From contig VSNG01000044.1 in assembly GCA_009774175.1 (NCBI GenBank), forward strand, positions 1 to 10,610: a DNA stretch of 10,610 bases, written 5' to 3'. The stretch is from Lachnospiraceae bacterium (lineage in GTDB: Bacteria > Bacillota > Clostridia > Lachnospirales > Lachnospiraceae). Within the stretch, counting starts at the first letter, position 1, and each line of letters opens with the position of its first letter. The notes under the pieces were generated by a model. It searched no databases and was not told the origin of the DNA. It saw only the letters and a list, made by a program, of their open reading frames with translations. The translations under genes were made by a program, and so were the position numbers. Of the stretch, positions 4,966 through 10,610 are shown piece by piece.

Positions 4966-7044
4966 TTAGTAGAACCGTTCTACAGCCGATTCAATATTTT
5001 TCTCAAACTGTAAGTATGTTAATACAAAATAGATAACATATATTCCCAGAAAAACAAACAAAGAAATACAAAAGTAAAAAGCCCCCCTTGTGCGTATTCC
5101 TGTATAGGCAACAAATTGCCGCCCGGCATATATGATAAAAACCGCGCTGATAATAACCGAAAGAATAACCGGACACAAATAATAGAAAAACAGCTGCTTT
5201 GCAACAGTTATCCTTATTCTTTTCTTTCCCATACCAAGTTTATTTAAAACCTGATAACGAAATTCATATTTATGGGAATCGCTTAACTGCTGAACCGAAA
5301 GTACAGTAAACGATACGCACAAAAATACCAAACCAATATAAAATAGTGGAAACGACAGAGTACTCATCAAAAACTTCAGTTCCAAAATCTCCCTGCTTTT
5401 CACCTGTATTGCGGCTGGCATTAAAAAAAGCTGTTCGCTTCCGATTTTTATATAGTCTGCCAGTTCATCATATCCTCTCGTTTTTCCAGCCAGCTCATAC
5501 AACCGTTCCGATAAATTTTCCGGCACATTTCCGTCCGCCGTAACTGCCATAAGCGAAAAATACTTTTTCATTTCCGTCAGTTTGTTATCCGGCACAACCA
5601 GTAAATAATCTGATCCATTATGCCCGTTTTGCGCAAATCCATCCGTTTGAAATCCGGCAAACTCAAGCCCTGTATGCAGACTGTTTCGCAGCTGGGTACC
5701 CTTATCCTTTATTTCCTGATATACGCGGTTTGGCATATGAATTAAATACTGGTTGTCCTGCAGGGTAACACGGGTCAGGCCCAACATTTCCCGTAAATGA
5801 TTATAGTCGCCGACTCCCATATACACGTCATAATCGTAGTAAGCAACGGCACGTTTCCCTTCCGCCATCACAGGATCACTGTCTTTGCCAGAAAACAGCT
5901 TTAAATTCTGATACAAAAAATCGCCCATTTCGCAAGTCCCATTTTGGTAAACGCAATATTTCAATATATGCCGCGGAGTCATACTGTCAACGATCAATGC
6001 TTCTTCTTTAGAAAAGTCATTGTCCGTATTATCACTGATCATAATAATATCAAAAGGATATTCGACATTTAATTGCCTGTTCTGATAATCGCTCAACATA
6101 AGCGCAAGAGAACTTCCCACTAACGCAAACATAAACAGAAGACTTAATGTCCCAAGGACAAAACAGGTATTCCGTAATTTTGAGGAAAACTGCCTTATCA
6201 GAAATAAATTTTCCTTTTTATAGATTAATTTTCCTTTCCCTCTTATATATTTCATCAGAAAAGCAGAAAGTCCCCCATAGAAAAAATAGAATGTGAAAAG
6301 CAGGCCGATCATTTCCAATATTGCCGTCCATCTAGTTATCCTCCCCGTAAAAATCAAAAAGTAGAAAAGCAATATATTTCCTACGGAGAGAAAAAACAGG
6401 TTTTTCCATGTCGTATTTTGTCTTTCATTTACTGTTTCGTTCCGCTTCTCCATAGTAATTAAATTAATGATTTGCATATGGGAGAATTCATTTCTGCTCC
6501 GAAGCTGTGCAATGACAAAACAGGCTCCATACAGAATCACTGTCACGCAAAAAGTGAGCAGCTCCGCCCGCGTGCTTTGTCTTGCAAACTTAAGGTTTTT
6601 TCCAATGCTTTTATAAAAAGCAAAGAAGAGGGCCCGCCTTAACCCGCAGCCCAAAAGCACTCCTGCAAAAAGCGCTCCCACTCCCAGATAAAGATTTTCT
6701 TTCATGAAAAGATCTGCAATTTGCTTTTTCTTCATTCCCGCTAATAAGTAAATGGCAAATTCCCGGCTTCTTTTCTCTAACATAAAACGTGTCATAAAGT
6801 TCATCAGCCAGCCGGTTATGATAAGAATTGCCACTGTGGAAACCGACATAAAAGTAATCAGCATACTACCCCCCGTAGACAATTCCCCATTATTTCCGTA
6901 ATGAATTATATCGTAAATATCTTTTGAAAAAAGAAGTGAATGAAAGGAAAATGTAAGGGCCGTTATCATGCATAAGGTCAGAAAATAGTTCGAATAATCC
7001 TTCCACAGTCTCCCCGCATTTCGCAATGCCAGTTTATTCAGCAT
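4966..7044 (-). CDS. FtsX-like ABC transporter permease, BceB type
   Basis: This 692-residue membrane protein has the BceB plan of ten helices: about 20-39, 62-84, 118-136, 162-181, 215-233, 241-262, 293-316, then 563-584, 615-640 and 655-679. A large extracellular domain of about 240 residues (317-560) sits between helices 7 and 8. The cytosolic stretches REFAIYLLAGMKKKQI (94-109) and FRYQVLNKLGMGKKRI (595-610) are the FtsX-type segments that meet the ATPase. BceB-type exporters sense and resist cell-wall-active peptides such as bacitracin or lantibiotics; the substrate here is unknown. The start at 7044 is chosen because GGAGGGGAGG lies just upstream and MLNKLALRNA is the typical family beginning; an upstream ATG at 7080 lacks such a site. 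It overlaps the ATPase gene by 11 nt, so translation is coupled. Confidence 0.93.
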   Translation of the reverse strand: MLNKLALRNAGRLWKDYSNYFLTLCMITALTFSFHSLLFSKDIYDIIHYGNNGELSTGGSMLITFMSVSTVAILIITGWLMNFMTRFMLEKRSREFAIYLLAGMKKKQIADLFMKENLYLGVGALFAGVLLGCGLRRALFFAFYKSIGKNLKFARQSTRAELLTFCVTVILYGACFVIAQLRSRNEFSHMQIINLITMEKRNETVNERQNTTWKNLFFLSVGNILLFYFLIFTGRITRWTAILEMIGLLFTFYFFYGGLSAFLMKYIRGKGKLIYKKENLFLIRQFSSKLRNTCFVLGTLSLLFMFALVGSSLALMLSDYQNRQLNVEYPFDIIMISDNTDNDFSKEEALIVDSMTPRHILKYCVYQNGTCEMGDFLYQNLKLFSGKDSDPVMAEGKRAVAYYDYDVYMGVGDYNHLREMLGLTRVTLQDNQYLIHMPNRVYQEIKDKGTQLRNSLHTGLEFAGFQTDGFAQNGHNGSDYLLVVPDNKLTEMKKYFSLMAVTADGNVPENLSERLYELAGKTRGYDELADYIKIGSEQLFLMPAAIQVKSREILELKFLMSTLSFPLFYIGLVFLCVSFTVLSVQQLSDSHKYEFRYQVLNKLGMGKKRIRITVAKQLFFYYLCPVILSVIISAVFIIYAGRQFVAYTGIRTRGAFYFCISLFVFLGIYVIYFVLTYLQFEKNIESAVERFY

Positions 7045-7831
7045 AAATGTCCTCCCCTCCAATTTGAGACTGTATGTCAAGAATGCAATCCAGGTAATCT
7101 CTTCTGTTCGAACTTCCCCTATTTAATTCAGCACATATTTTACCGTCGCTTAAAAATAAAATTCTCTCGCAATAGCAGGCCGAAAACACATCATGCGTTA
7201 CCATTAATACGGTTGCGCCCAATTCTCTGTTCATAACCTGTAAAGTACCAAGCAGCATGGCCGATGATTTGGAATCCAAAGCCCCGGTCGGCTCATCAGC
7301 AAGAATCAGCTTCGGCTTGTTGACAAGCGCTCTTGCACAGGCTGCCCGCTGCTTTTGCCCGCCAGATACTTCATATGGAAATTTATTCAAAATATCGCCG
7401 ATATGTAACGCTTCTGCTATGTCCCTGACCCTGTTTTCCATTTCCTCCTTTAAACGCGCCGTGGTCATTTTCGCACTGCCAAGCGCCATAGAAAGCATAA
7501 TATTTTCTTCAATACTCAATGTATCCAAAAGATTATAGTCCTGAAAAACAAACCCAAGATTTTTTTGCCGGAAGTCAGATAATTCTTCCTCGTCCATTCT
7601 CGATATATCGACCTTGTCGTAAAGGACCTGACCTTCGGACATGGTATCTATCGTGGAAAGAATATTTAAAATTGTGGTTTTGCCTGAGCCGGAAGCTCCC
7701 ATAATACCGATAAATTCCCCTTGATCTACATAAAAATTTACATGATCAACAGCGTTTACTTTCATCTGTCCTGCTTCATACGTTTTTACAAGATTTCTCA
7801 CTTCAATATAATGGTTTTCTGTCATAGTCAT
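7034..7831 (-). CDS. ABC transporter ATPase, BceA/LolD-MacB type
   Basis: The protein is the ATP-hydrolysing subunit for the overlapping permease. From the chosen start it has 265 residues, with Walker A GASGSGKTT (45-53), Q-loop FVFQD (Gln97), signature VSGGQKQR (155-162), Walker B LILADEPTGALD (175-186) and H-loop VTHD (His213). All catalytic residues are present. I chose the ATG at 7831 because GAGGAA precedes it by 7 nt, with that site overlapping the regulator's stop codon. A GTG at 7846 overlapping the TGA (GTGA) is possible and would add five residues but lacks a Shine-Dalgarno site. The tight overlap with both neighbours shows a single operon of regulator, ATPase and permease. Confidence 0.95.
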   Translation of the reverse strand: MTMTENHYIEVRNLVKTYEAGQMKVNAVDHVNFYVDQGEFIGIMGASGSGKTTILNILSTIDTMSEGQVLYDKVDISRMDEEELSDFRQKNLGFVFQDYNLLDTLSIEENIMLSMALGSAKMTTARLKEEMENRVRDIAEALHIGDILNKFPYEVSGGQKQRAACARALVNKPKLILADEPTGALDSKSSAMLLGTLQVMNRELGATVLMVTHDVFSACYCERILFLSDGKICAELNRGSSNRRDYLDCILDIQSQIGGEDIYAE

Positions 7832-7842
7832 ACTAGCTTTCC

Positions 7843-8664
7843 TCACATATTCTTTTCAGGCTGATCCCGGAGCAATACGGCATATGACCAGTACACTCCC
7901 GCGCAAAAAATCATAACAAAGCCGCAAACACCCACAAATATCATATCAAATACATTATCGCGCAGTATCTCAGCTTCACTCAAAAGATACATTTTATCCC
8001 AAGCGGCTCCAAAATCGTGGGCAAAATATATTTCACTGACGCCCACGGCCGCCAGACATACTATGATGCCCGCAAGCAGCACCTTCTTCATCCTGTAAAA
8101 TTCAATCTGCAGTTCACTCCTCACGTCCTCCGAAAAGACCAGCTCTCTGTTTCTGAGATTTCTATAAGGGTTCTGCTTTAAAATAACATAAAATACAATA
8201 GCTGACAGTGCCATGGCTGACAGCACAGCGAGAAACGGCTGTAAAGTCAGTTCATAAAATCCGGGTTCCGTCGAAGAATAGGTAACTCCGTTGCAGCCTA
8301 AAATAAGCCCGCAGGCCGCTGCTATCCACAAAAACTTCTTTCTATAGTAGAGCAGGAACCCGTTTGCAGTTTCTCGGTTTACATAATATTCATTCCTTTC
8401 TTTTCTTTCGACGCTTCGCCGGTTTTCCCTGTTTCCCTCGTCACCATCGCGCCCCGTCTCCATCTCCCGCTCTTCCATCAGCAGATCGTCCAGTGTTATC
8501 TGAAATATTTTGCTGATTAAAATAATTTTTTCTGTTTCAGGATAGCCGTTGTTATTTTCCCACTTGCTGATTGCCTGTCTGCTGGTATGCAATTTTTCTG
8601 CCAGCGCCTCCTGTGAAAGTCCCCGCGCTTTTCTTAATTGATAAAGCTTTTCTCCGAATGTCAT
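7843..8664 (-). CDS. Membrane-anchored Xre-type HTH regulator
   Basis: This 273-residue protein has an N-terminal Cro/C1-type HTH (about 4-62, with LRKARGLSQEALAEKL and RQAISKWENN). A charged linker rich in Glu and Arg (about 64-100) follows, and then four predicted membrane helices (about 111-128, 141-162, 194-212, 239-262). The ATG at 8664 is fixed by AGGAGG 8 nt upstream. The HTH must face the cytoplasm while the helices can sense a membrane signal or touch the transporter. It is the first gene of the exporter operon and directly precedes the ATPase, so I infer that it controls the operon, probably including its own promoter. No histidine kinase or response regulator gene is near. Whether it activates or represses is not visible. 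Confidence 0.85.
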   Translation of the reverse strand: MTFGEKLYQLRKARGLSQEALAEKLHTSRQAISKWENNNGYPETEKIILISKIFQITLDDLLMEEREMETGRDGDEGNRENRRSVERKERNEYYVNRETANGFLLYYRKKFLWIAAACGLILGCNGVTYSSTEPGFYELTLQPFLAVLSAMALSAIVFYVILKQNPYRNLRNRELVFSEDVRSELQIEFYRMKKVLLAGIIVCLAAVGVSEIYFAHDFGAAWDKMYLLSEAEILRDNVFDMIFVGVCGFVMIFCAGVYWSYAVLLRDQPEKNM

Positions 8665-8688
8665 GTATTTTCCTCCTGTCCTTGGTTC

Positions 8689-8716
8689 ATAATAGCAATA
8701 CTGCAAAGAATGTCAA
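8689..8716 (-). promoter_or_regulatory. Promoter of the HTH-ATPase-permease operon
   Basis: On the minus strand a perfect -35 TTGACA (8716-8711) and a -10 TATTAT (8694-8689) are 16 bp apart, giving a leader of about 18 nt. A short dyad GCAAC-5-GTTGC (8738-8752) lies about 20 bp upstream of the -35 and could be an operator, but it is too short to be sure. Confidence 0.75.
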
Positions 8717-8799
8717 TTGTTTTATTGTGGCAATCTCGCAACTTTTCGTTGCAGCTGCCTGTTTCAGAAAAGATTGCTTTCAAAAAGGAGGCATTTCCC

Positions 8800-9290
8800 A
8801 CGAAAAGAAAAGTCCGAATCGCACAATACGGCTGCGGAAAAATGAGCGTATACCTGATGCGGTATATATTGTAGAAAGACGCGGAGCTGATCGCGGCATT
8901 TGATATGAATTCGGCCATAATCGGTAAAGATATCGGCGAAATTATGGGAACTGACAGCGTAGGCGTCAAAGTTTCCGATGCCAAAGAGACTGAAAGGATC
9001 TTATGCGAATTAAAACCGGATATCTGCATCATCTCTACCTGCGAGGAATCCTTATATCTGTAGAACTCTTCCCATGAGTTCACCAGAGCGCTGGATGAAC
9101 TGGCAAAAGCCAATAACTGTACCCTATGCGGCAGCGGCTACAATGTGGAATACTATAGCATTGCGCTTGCCAAAGGACACGGCGCGGGGCTTTCCATTAA
9201 AGAGTTTCCCAGACGGAGGAAGGCATCACGCTGGAGACTCAGTGCCTTGGTTATATATACGGCCCGGAAGAATATGTCAAAAGCAGATAA
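8800..9290 (+). pseudogene. Decayed 2,4-diaminopentanoate dehydrogenase-like gene
   Basis: AAGGAGG (8785-8791) is followed 8 nt later by ACG at 8800, where an ATG would be expected. Reading on gives KRKVRIAQYGCGKMS, a Rossmann-type start, interrupted by TAG at 8872. After that come ELIAAFDMNSAIIGKDIGEI and KPDICIISTCEESLYL, with a second TAG at 9061. Further on, YNVEYYSIALAKGHGAGL resembles the family segment with the GSSSYNVEDYGIALAK pattern, but the stretch expected before it is missing. Near 9219 the frame changes and GITLETQCLGYIYGPEEYV continues to a TAA at 9288. The intact enzyme is about 350 residues, so much is deleted and the C-terminus is lost. The family acts in ornithine (Stickland-type) fermentation, oxidising 2,4-diaminopentanoate. 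Family assignment is from memory of the motif pattern; closely related NAD(P)-dependent dehydrogenases are an alternative. Confidence 0.75.
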
Positions 9291-9299
9291 CCTCATATT

Positions 9300-9413
9300 G
9301 TTGTGCACCATTGACCCGTTAATTCATTTCGCAGTTTTCCTCCTACAATTTTTTGTTGTGTGATAGCATTTAGCACAACGATATTATCAATGGGATTAAC
9401 GAAAAAGGTTGTG
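9300..9413. repeat. Four GTTGTG motifs around the start of the right Xre gene
   Basis: GTTGTG occurs at 9300-9305, 9355-9360 and 9408-9413, and inverted as CACAAC at 9374-9379. The pair 9355-9360/9374-9379 forms a dyad across the predicted promoter. The pair AGCACAAC (9372-9379) and GTTGTGCT (9408-9415) is a perfect 8-bp inverted repeat flanking the predicted start of transcription. This looks like an operator cluster for an autoregulated repressor, an inference from position. Confidence 0.45.
9359..9387 (+). promoter_or_regulatory. Weak predicted promoter of the right Xre gene
   Basis: A good -10 TATTAT (9382-9387) has only a poor -35 (TGTGAT, 9359-9364) at a 17-bp spacing. Transcription would begin near 9394, about 26 nt before the ATG at 9420. 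One inverted GTTGTG motif sits within the spacer. Confidence 0.4.
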
Positions 9414-9419
9414 CTGTCT

Positions 9420-9770
9420 ATGAAAGAGCTTCGTACAGTCATACGGGATTTACGGAAAGATAAAGACCTCAAACAGAAAACTGTCGCTACCTATCTGGGT
9501 GTATCTCAACAAACCTACTCCAACTACGAAAACGGCCACCGCGAGATCCCCCTCTGGGTTATCCTGCAGCTGTCGAAATATTATATGGTAAGCACGGACT
9601 ATCTTCTTGGCGCCGATACAGGATATCTGGGAAATACAAATCTGAACGGAAAATATTTGGACGACATTACGATGCACGATGTGGTATACAATATCCAGCA
9701 GCTAAATGCAAAAGACAGACACGATCTGCTGCGTTACATCCGATTTTTAAAAAGCGGAAATCAGGAATAA
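9420..9770 (+). CDS. Small Xre-family HTH regulator
   Basis: This 116-residue protein has an N-terminal Cro/C1-type HTH (about 4-58: IRDLRKDKDLKQKTVATYLG, then SQQTYSNYENGHREIP). Next is the STDYLLG motif often seen at the end of such domains. The C-terminal half (about 70-116) includes MHDVVYNIQQLNAKDRHDLL, probably helical. It resembles short phage- or immunity-type repressors. The ATG at 9420 is preferred because conserved sequence begins there and AAAAAGG lies 11 nt upstream, a rather long gap. An upstream ATG at 9390 and a GTG at 9360 in the same frame have no better site. It follows the decayed dehydrogenase and shares a terminator region with the convergent cyclase gene. Its targets are unknown; the motif cluster upstream hints at autoregulation. 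Confidence 0.85.
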   Translation: MKELRTVIRDLRKDKDLKQKTVATYLGVSQQTYSNYENGHREIPLWVILQLSKYYMVSTDYLLGADTGYLGNTNLNGKYLDDITMHDVVYNIQQLNAKDRHDLLRYIRFLKSGNQE

Positions 9771-9802
9771 AAAACGGGGAGACGGCTTTTTCCATCTCCC
9801 CG
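9769..9802. terminator. Terminator between Xre and diguanylate cyclase genes
   Basis: CGGGGAGA (9775-9782) and TCTCCCCG (9795-9802) form an 8-bp GC-rich stem with a 12-nt loop. On the minus strand six T residues follow (9774-9769), a classic intrinsic terminator for the cyclase gene. On the plus strand only an A/T-rich stretch follows, so it may also stop the Xre transcript, less strongly. The T-run overlaps the Xre stop codon. Confidence 0.9.
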
Positions 9803-9814
9803 ATCAATATTATT

Positions 9815-10535
9815 TCACACCACAACTCTGTTTCTTCCGCTGTTTTTCCCCTCATACATCTTGGCGTCCGCGTCCCGGACGATATGTTCAACCTTTCCCC
9901 CATTTCCCTCCGCAAGACCAAAGGTCATCGTAACCTGAAACACCGTGTCGCCGTAAACAACCGGTCTACTTCGTATATCTTCCATCAGCTCTTCTATACA
10001 GTGGGCCGCCCTGTCCAGCTTCATGTTGTCATATACCAACAGCATTTCCTCGCCGCCCCATCTGGCCACAAATCCCTTTCCCTGCATATGCCTCCTAATT
10101 CGCGCAGATATTTCCGCAAGCGCCACATCGCCGCACTCGTGGCCGTAGGTGTCATTGACCTTTTTAAAATGATCCACATCCCCAATCGCCACGCAAAACG
10201 GCGTTCCGTCCTCGCGGAAACGCTGGCTGCTCAGCCTTAACAGCTTCTCCCCGCTCCTGCGGTTATATAATTCAGTGAGGATATCCTGCTCCACCAGCTT
10301 TCGCAGAGACTTCTGCATTTCAATCAGATAGCGTCCCACCTCTCCCAGCTCGTCCTTCCGTTCCAGAACATCCCTGTCAAGCTCCTCATGGAGATCCCCT
10401 TTTGTGATTGTAATCAAAAATTTCTCCACTTTACGGATCGCCGTGACAAGACCGCTGGAAAAACGAACAGTAACCAGACAGGCAATCAGCATTGTAAGAA
10501 TGCCGAATACAATAATCGGAATAAGCGAATCACGG
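9815..10535 (-). CDS. Diguanylate cyclase, C-terminal exon (TM-HAMP-GGDEF)
   Basis: The visible 239 residues start with a membrane helix (about 5-24, IPIIVFGILTMLIACLVTV). A HAMP linker (about 25-78) follows, and then a GGDEF domain (about 82-239). The domain makes cyclic di-GMP from two GTP. Seen are the entry motif DILTELYNRR, the metal/nucleotide motif DVDHFKKVNDTYGHECGD (119-136), the active-site loop RWGGEEM (158-164, Met for the usual Phe) and the end DADAKMYEGKNSGRN. The inhibitory RxxD I-site five residues before the loop is absent (QGKG instead), so product inhibition there is unlikely. The protein should have an N-terminal sensor and a first helix in exon 1, outside the window. The reading frame continues upstream to an ATG at 10600, but those codons are ribozyme sequence and not protein. 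The exon begins at 10535, the third base of a split codon. Confidence 0.88.
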
Positions 10536-10610
10536 GTTGAGTAGATACGCCCCTTGCAAGGCGTACCCCTCGCAGAACCGAACGTGCGGCTTTTCCGCAT
10601 TCGGCTCTTT
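10536..10610 (-). mobile_element. Group II intron, 3' end (domains V and VI)
   Basis: Minus-strand positions 10607-10575 fold as domain V. An outer helix GAGCCGAA/TTCGGTTC carries the AGC triad (10606-10604), a CG bulge sits at 10584-10583, and the inner helix TGCGG/CCGCA is capped by an A-rich loop. After a 3-nt linker (10574-10572), 10571-10539 folds as domain VI: GAG/CTC at the base, then a run of pairs GGGTACGCC with GGCGTATCT. A single unpaired A at 10542 is the candidate branch point. The intron then ends CTCAAC at 10536, with the branch A seventh from the 3' end and a terminal AC, both canonical. The intron is cut by the window edge, so its reverse transcriptase gene and 5' end are not seen. 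Confidence 0.9.

Noticed and set aside
5002..5014. Third copy of CTCAAACTGTAAG inside the permease gene
   Set aside because: It matches 13 bases of the repeat at 4599-4611 but encodes the ordinary residues LQFE of the permease; without a second phased copy it is probably chance.
7832..7846. GTG start of the ATPase overlapping the regulator stop
   Set aside because: No Shine-Dalgarno site precedes it, while the ATG at 7831 has GAGGAA at ideal distance.
8661..9113. Long minus-strand reading frame opposite the decayed dehydrogenase
   Set aside because: The serine-rich translation has no family features, and the plus strand carries recognisable dehydrogenase segments, so this is an antisense shadow.
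1..10610. CRISPR arrays, tRNA, rRNA, insertion sequences with transposase
   Set aside because: No regularly spaced repeats, no cloverleaf or rRNA sequence and no transposase gene were seen on either strand.

Overview
The window looks like chromosomal DNA of a spore-forming Firmicute, most likely a Lachnospiraceae-type clostridium. The reasons are a clear SpoIIID gene with a sigma-E-type promoter, purine-rich Shine-Dalgarno sites (AGGAGG type), moderate GC content, a BceAB-type ABC exporter and a decayed clostridial amino-acid fermentation gene. The taxonomic placement is inference.

Left part (1-907): the end of what is probably an integrated element. It carries one Xre-type regulator with its own promoter and a strong, apparently bidirectional terminator. 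Next come two GTTGCCAA repeats exactly 11 bp apart, a perfect 14-bp palindrome and a 7-bp inverted repeat, all abutting the 3' end of guaA. The guaA 3' end is a known integration site for genomic islands and ICEs, so this is read as an attachment junction. No integrase or second att copy is in the window.

Housekeeping part (908-4518, all minus strand): guaA (GMP synthase) has its own consensus promoter and a structured leader. A MATE-family exporter has its own promoter. spoIIID (mother-cell sporulation regulator) starts at TTG behind a near-perfect sigma-E promoter. An 11-bp inverted repeat links the spacer of that promoter to the spoIIID Shine-Dalgarno site.

Transport part (4520-8716): a small two-helix membrane protein is encoded on the plus strand. 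Convergent to it lies a compact minus-strand operon of three overlapping genes: a membrane-anchored HTH regulator with four predicted helices, a BceA-like ATPase and a 10-helix BceB-like permease. The usual sensor kinase and response regulator are replaced by the HTH-membrane protein, so this is a candidate self-contained membrane-stress or peptide-antibiotic response module.

Right part (8780-10610): a heavily decayed gene of the 2,4-diaminopentanoate dehydrogenase family has a lost start codon, two in-frame stops, a frameshift and deletions. It is followed by a small Xre repressor-like gene whose upstream region holds four copies of a GTTGTG motif. At the right edge, on the minus strand, is the C-terminal exon of a TM-HAMP-GGDEF diguanylate cyclase. 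Directly upstream of that exon lie domains V and VI of a group II intron, which interrupts the cyclase gene and continues beyond the window. The seemingly complete reading frame that starts inside domain V is an artefact of reading into the ribozyme.
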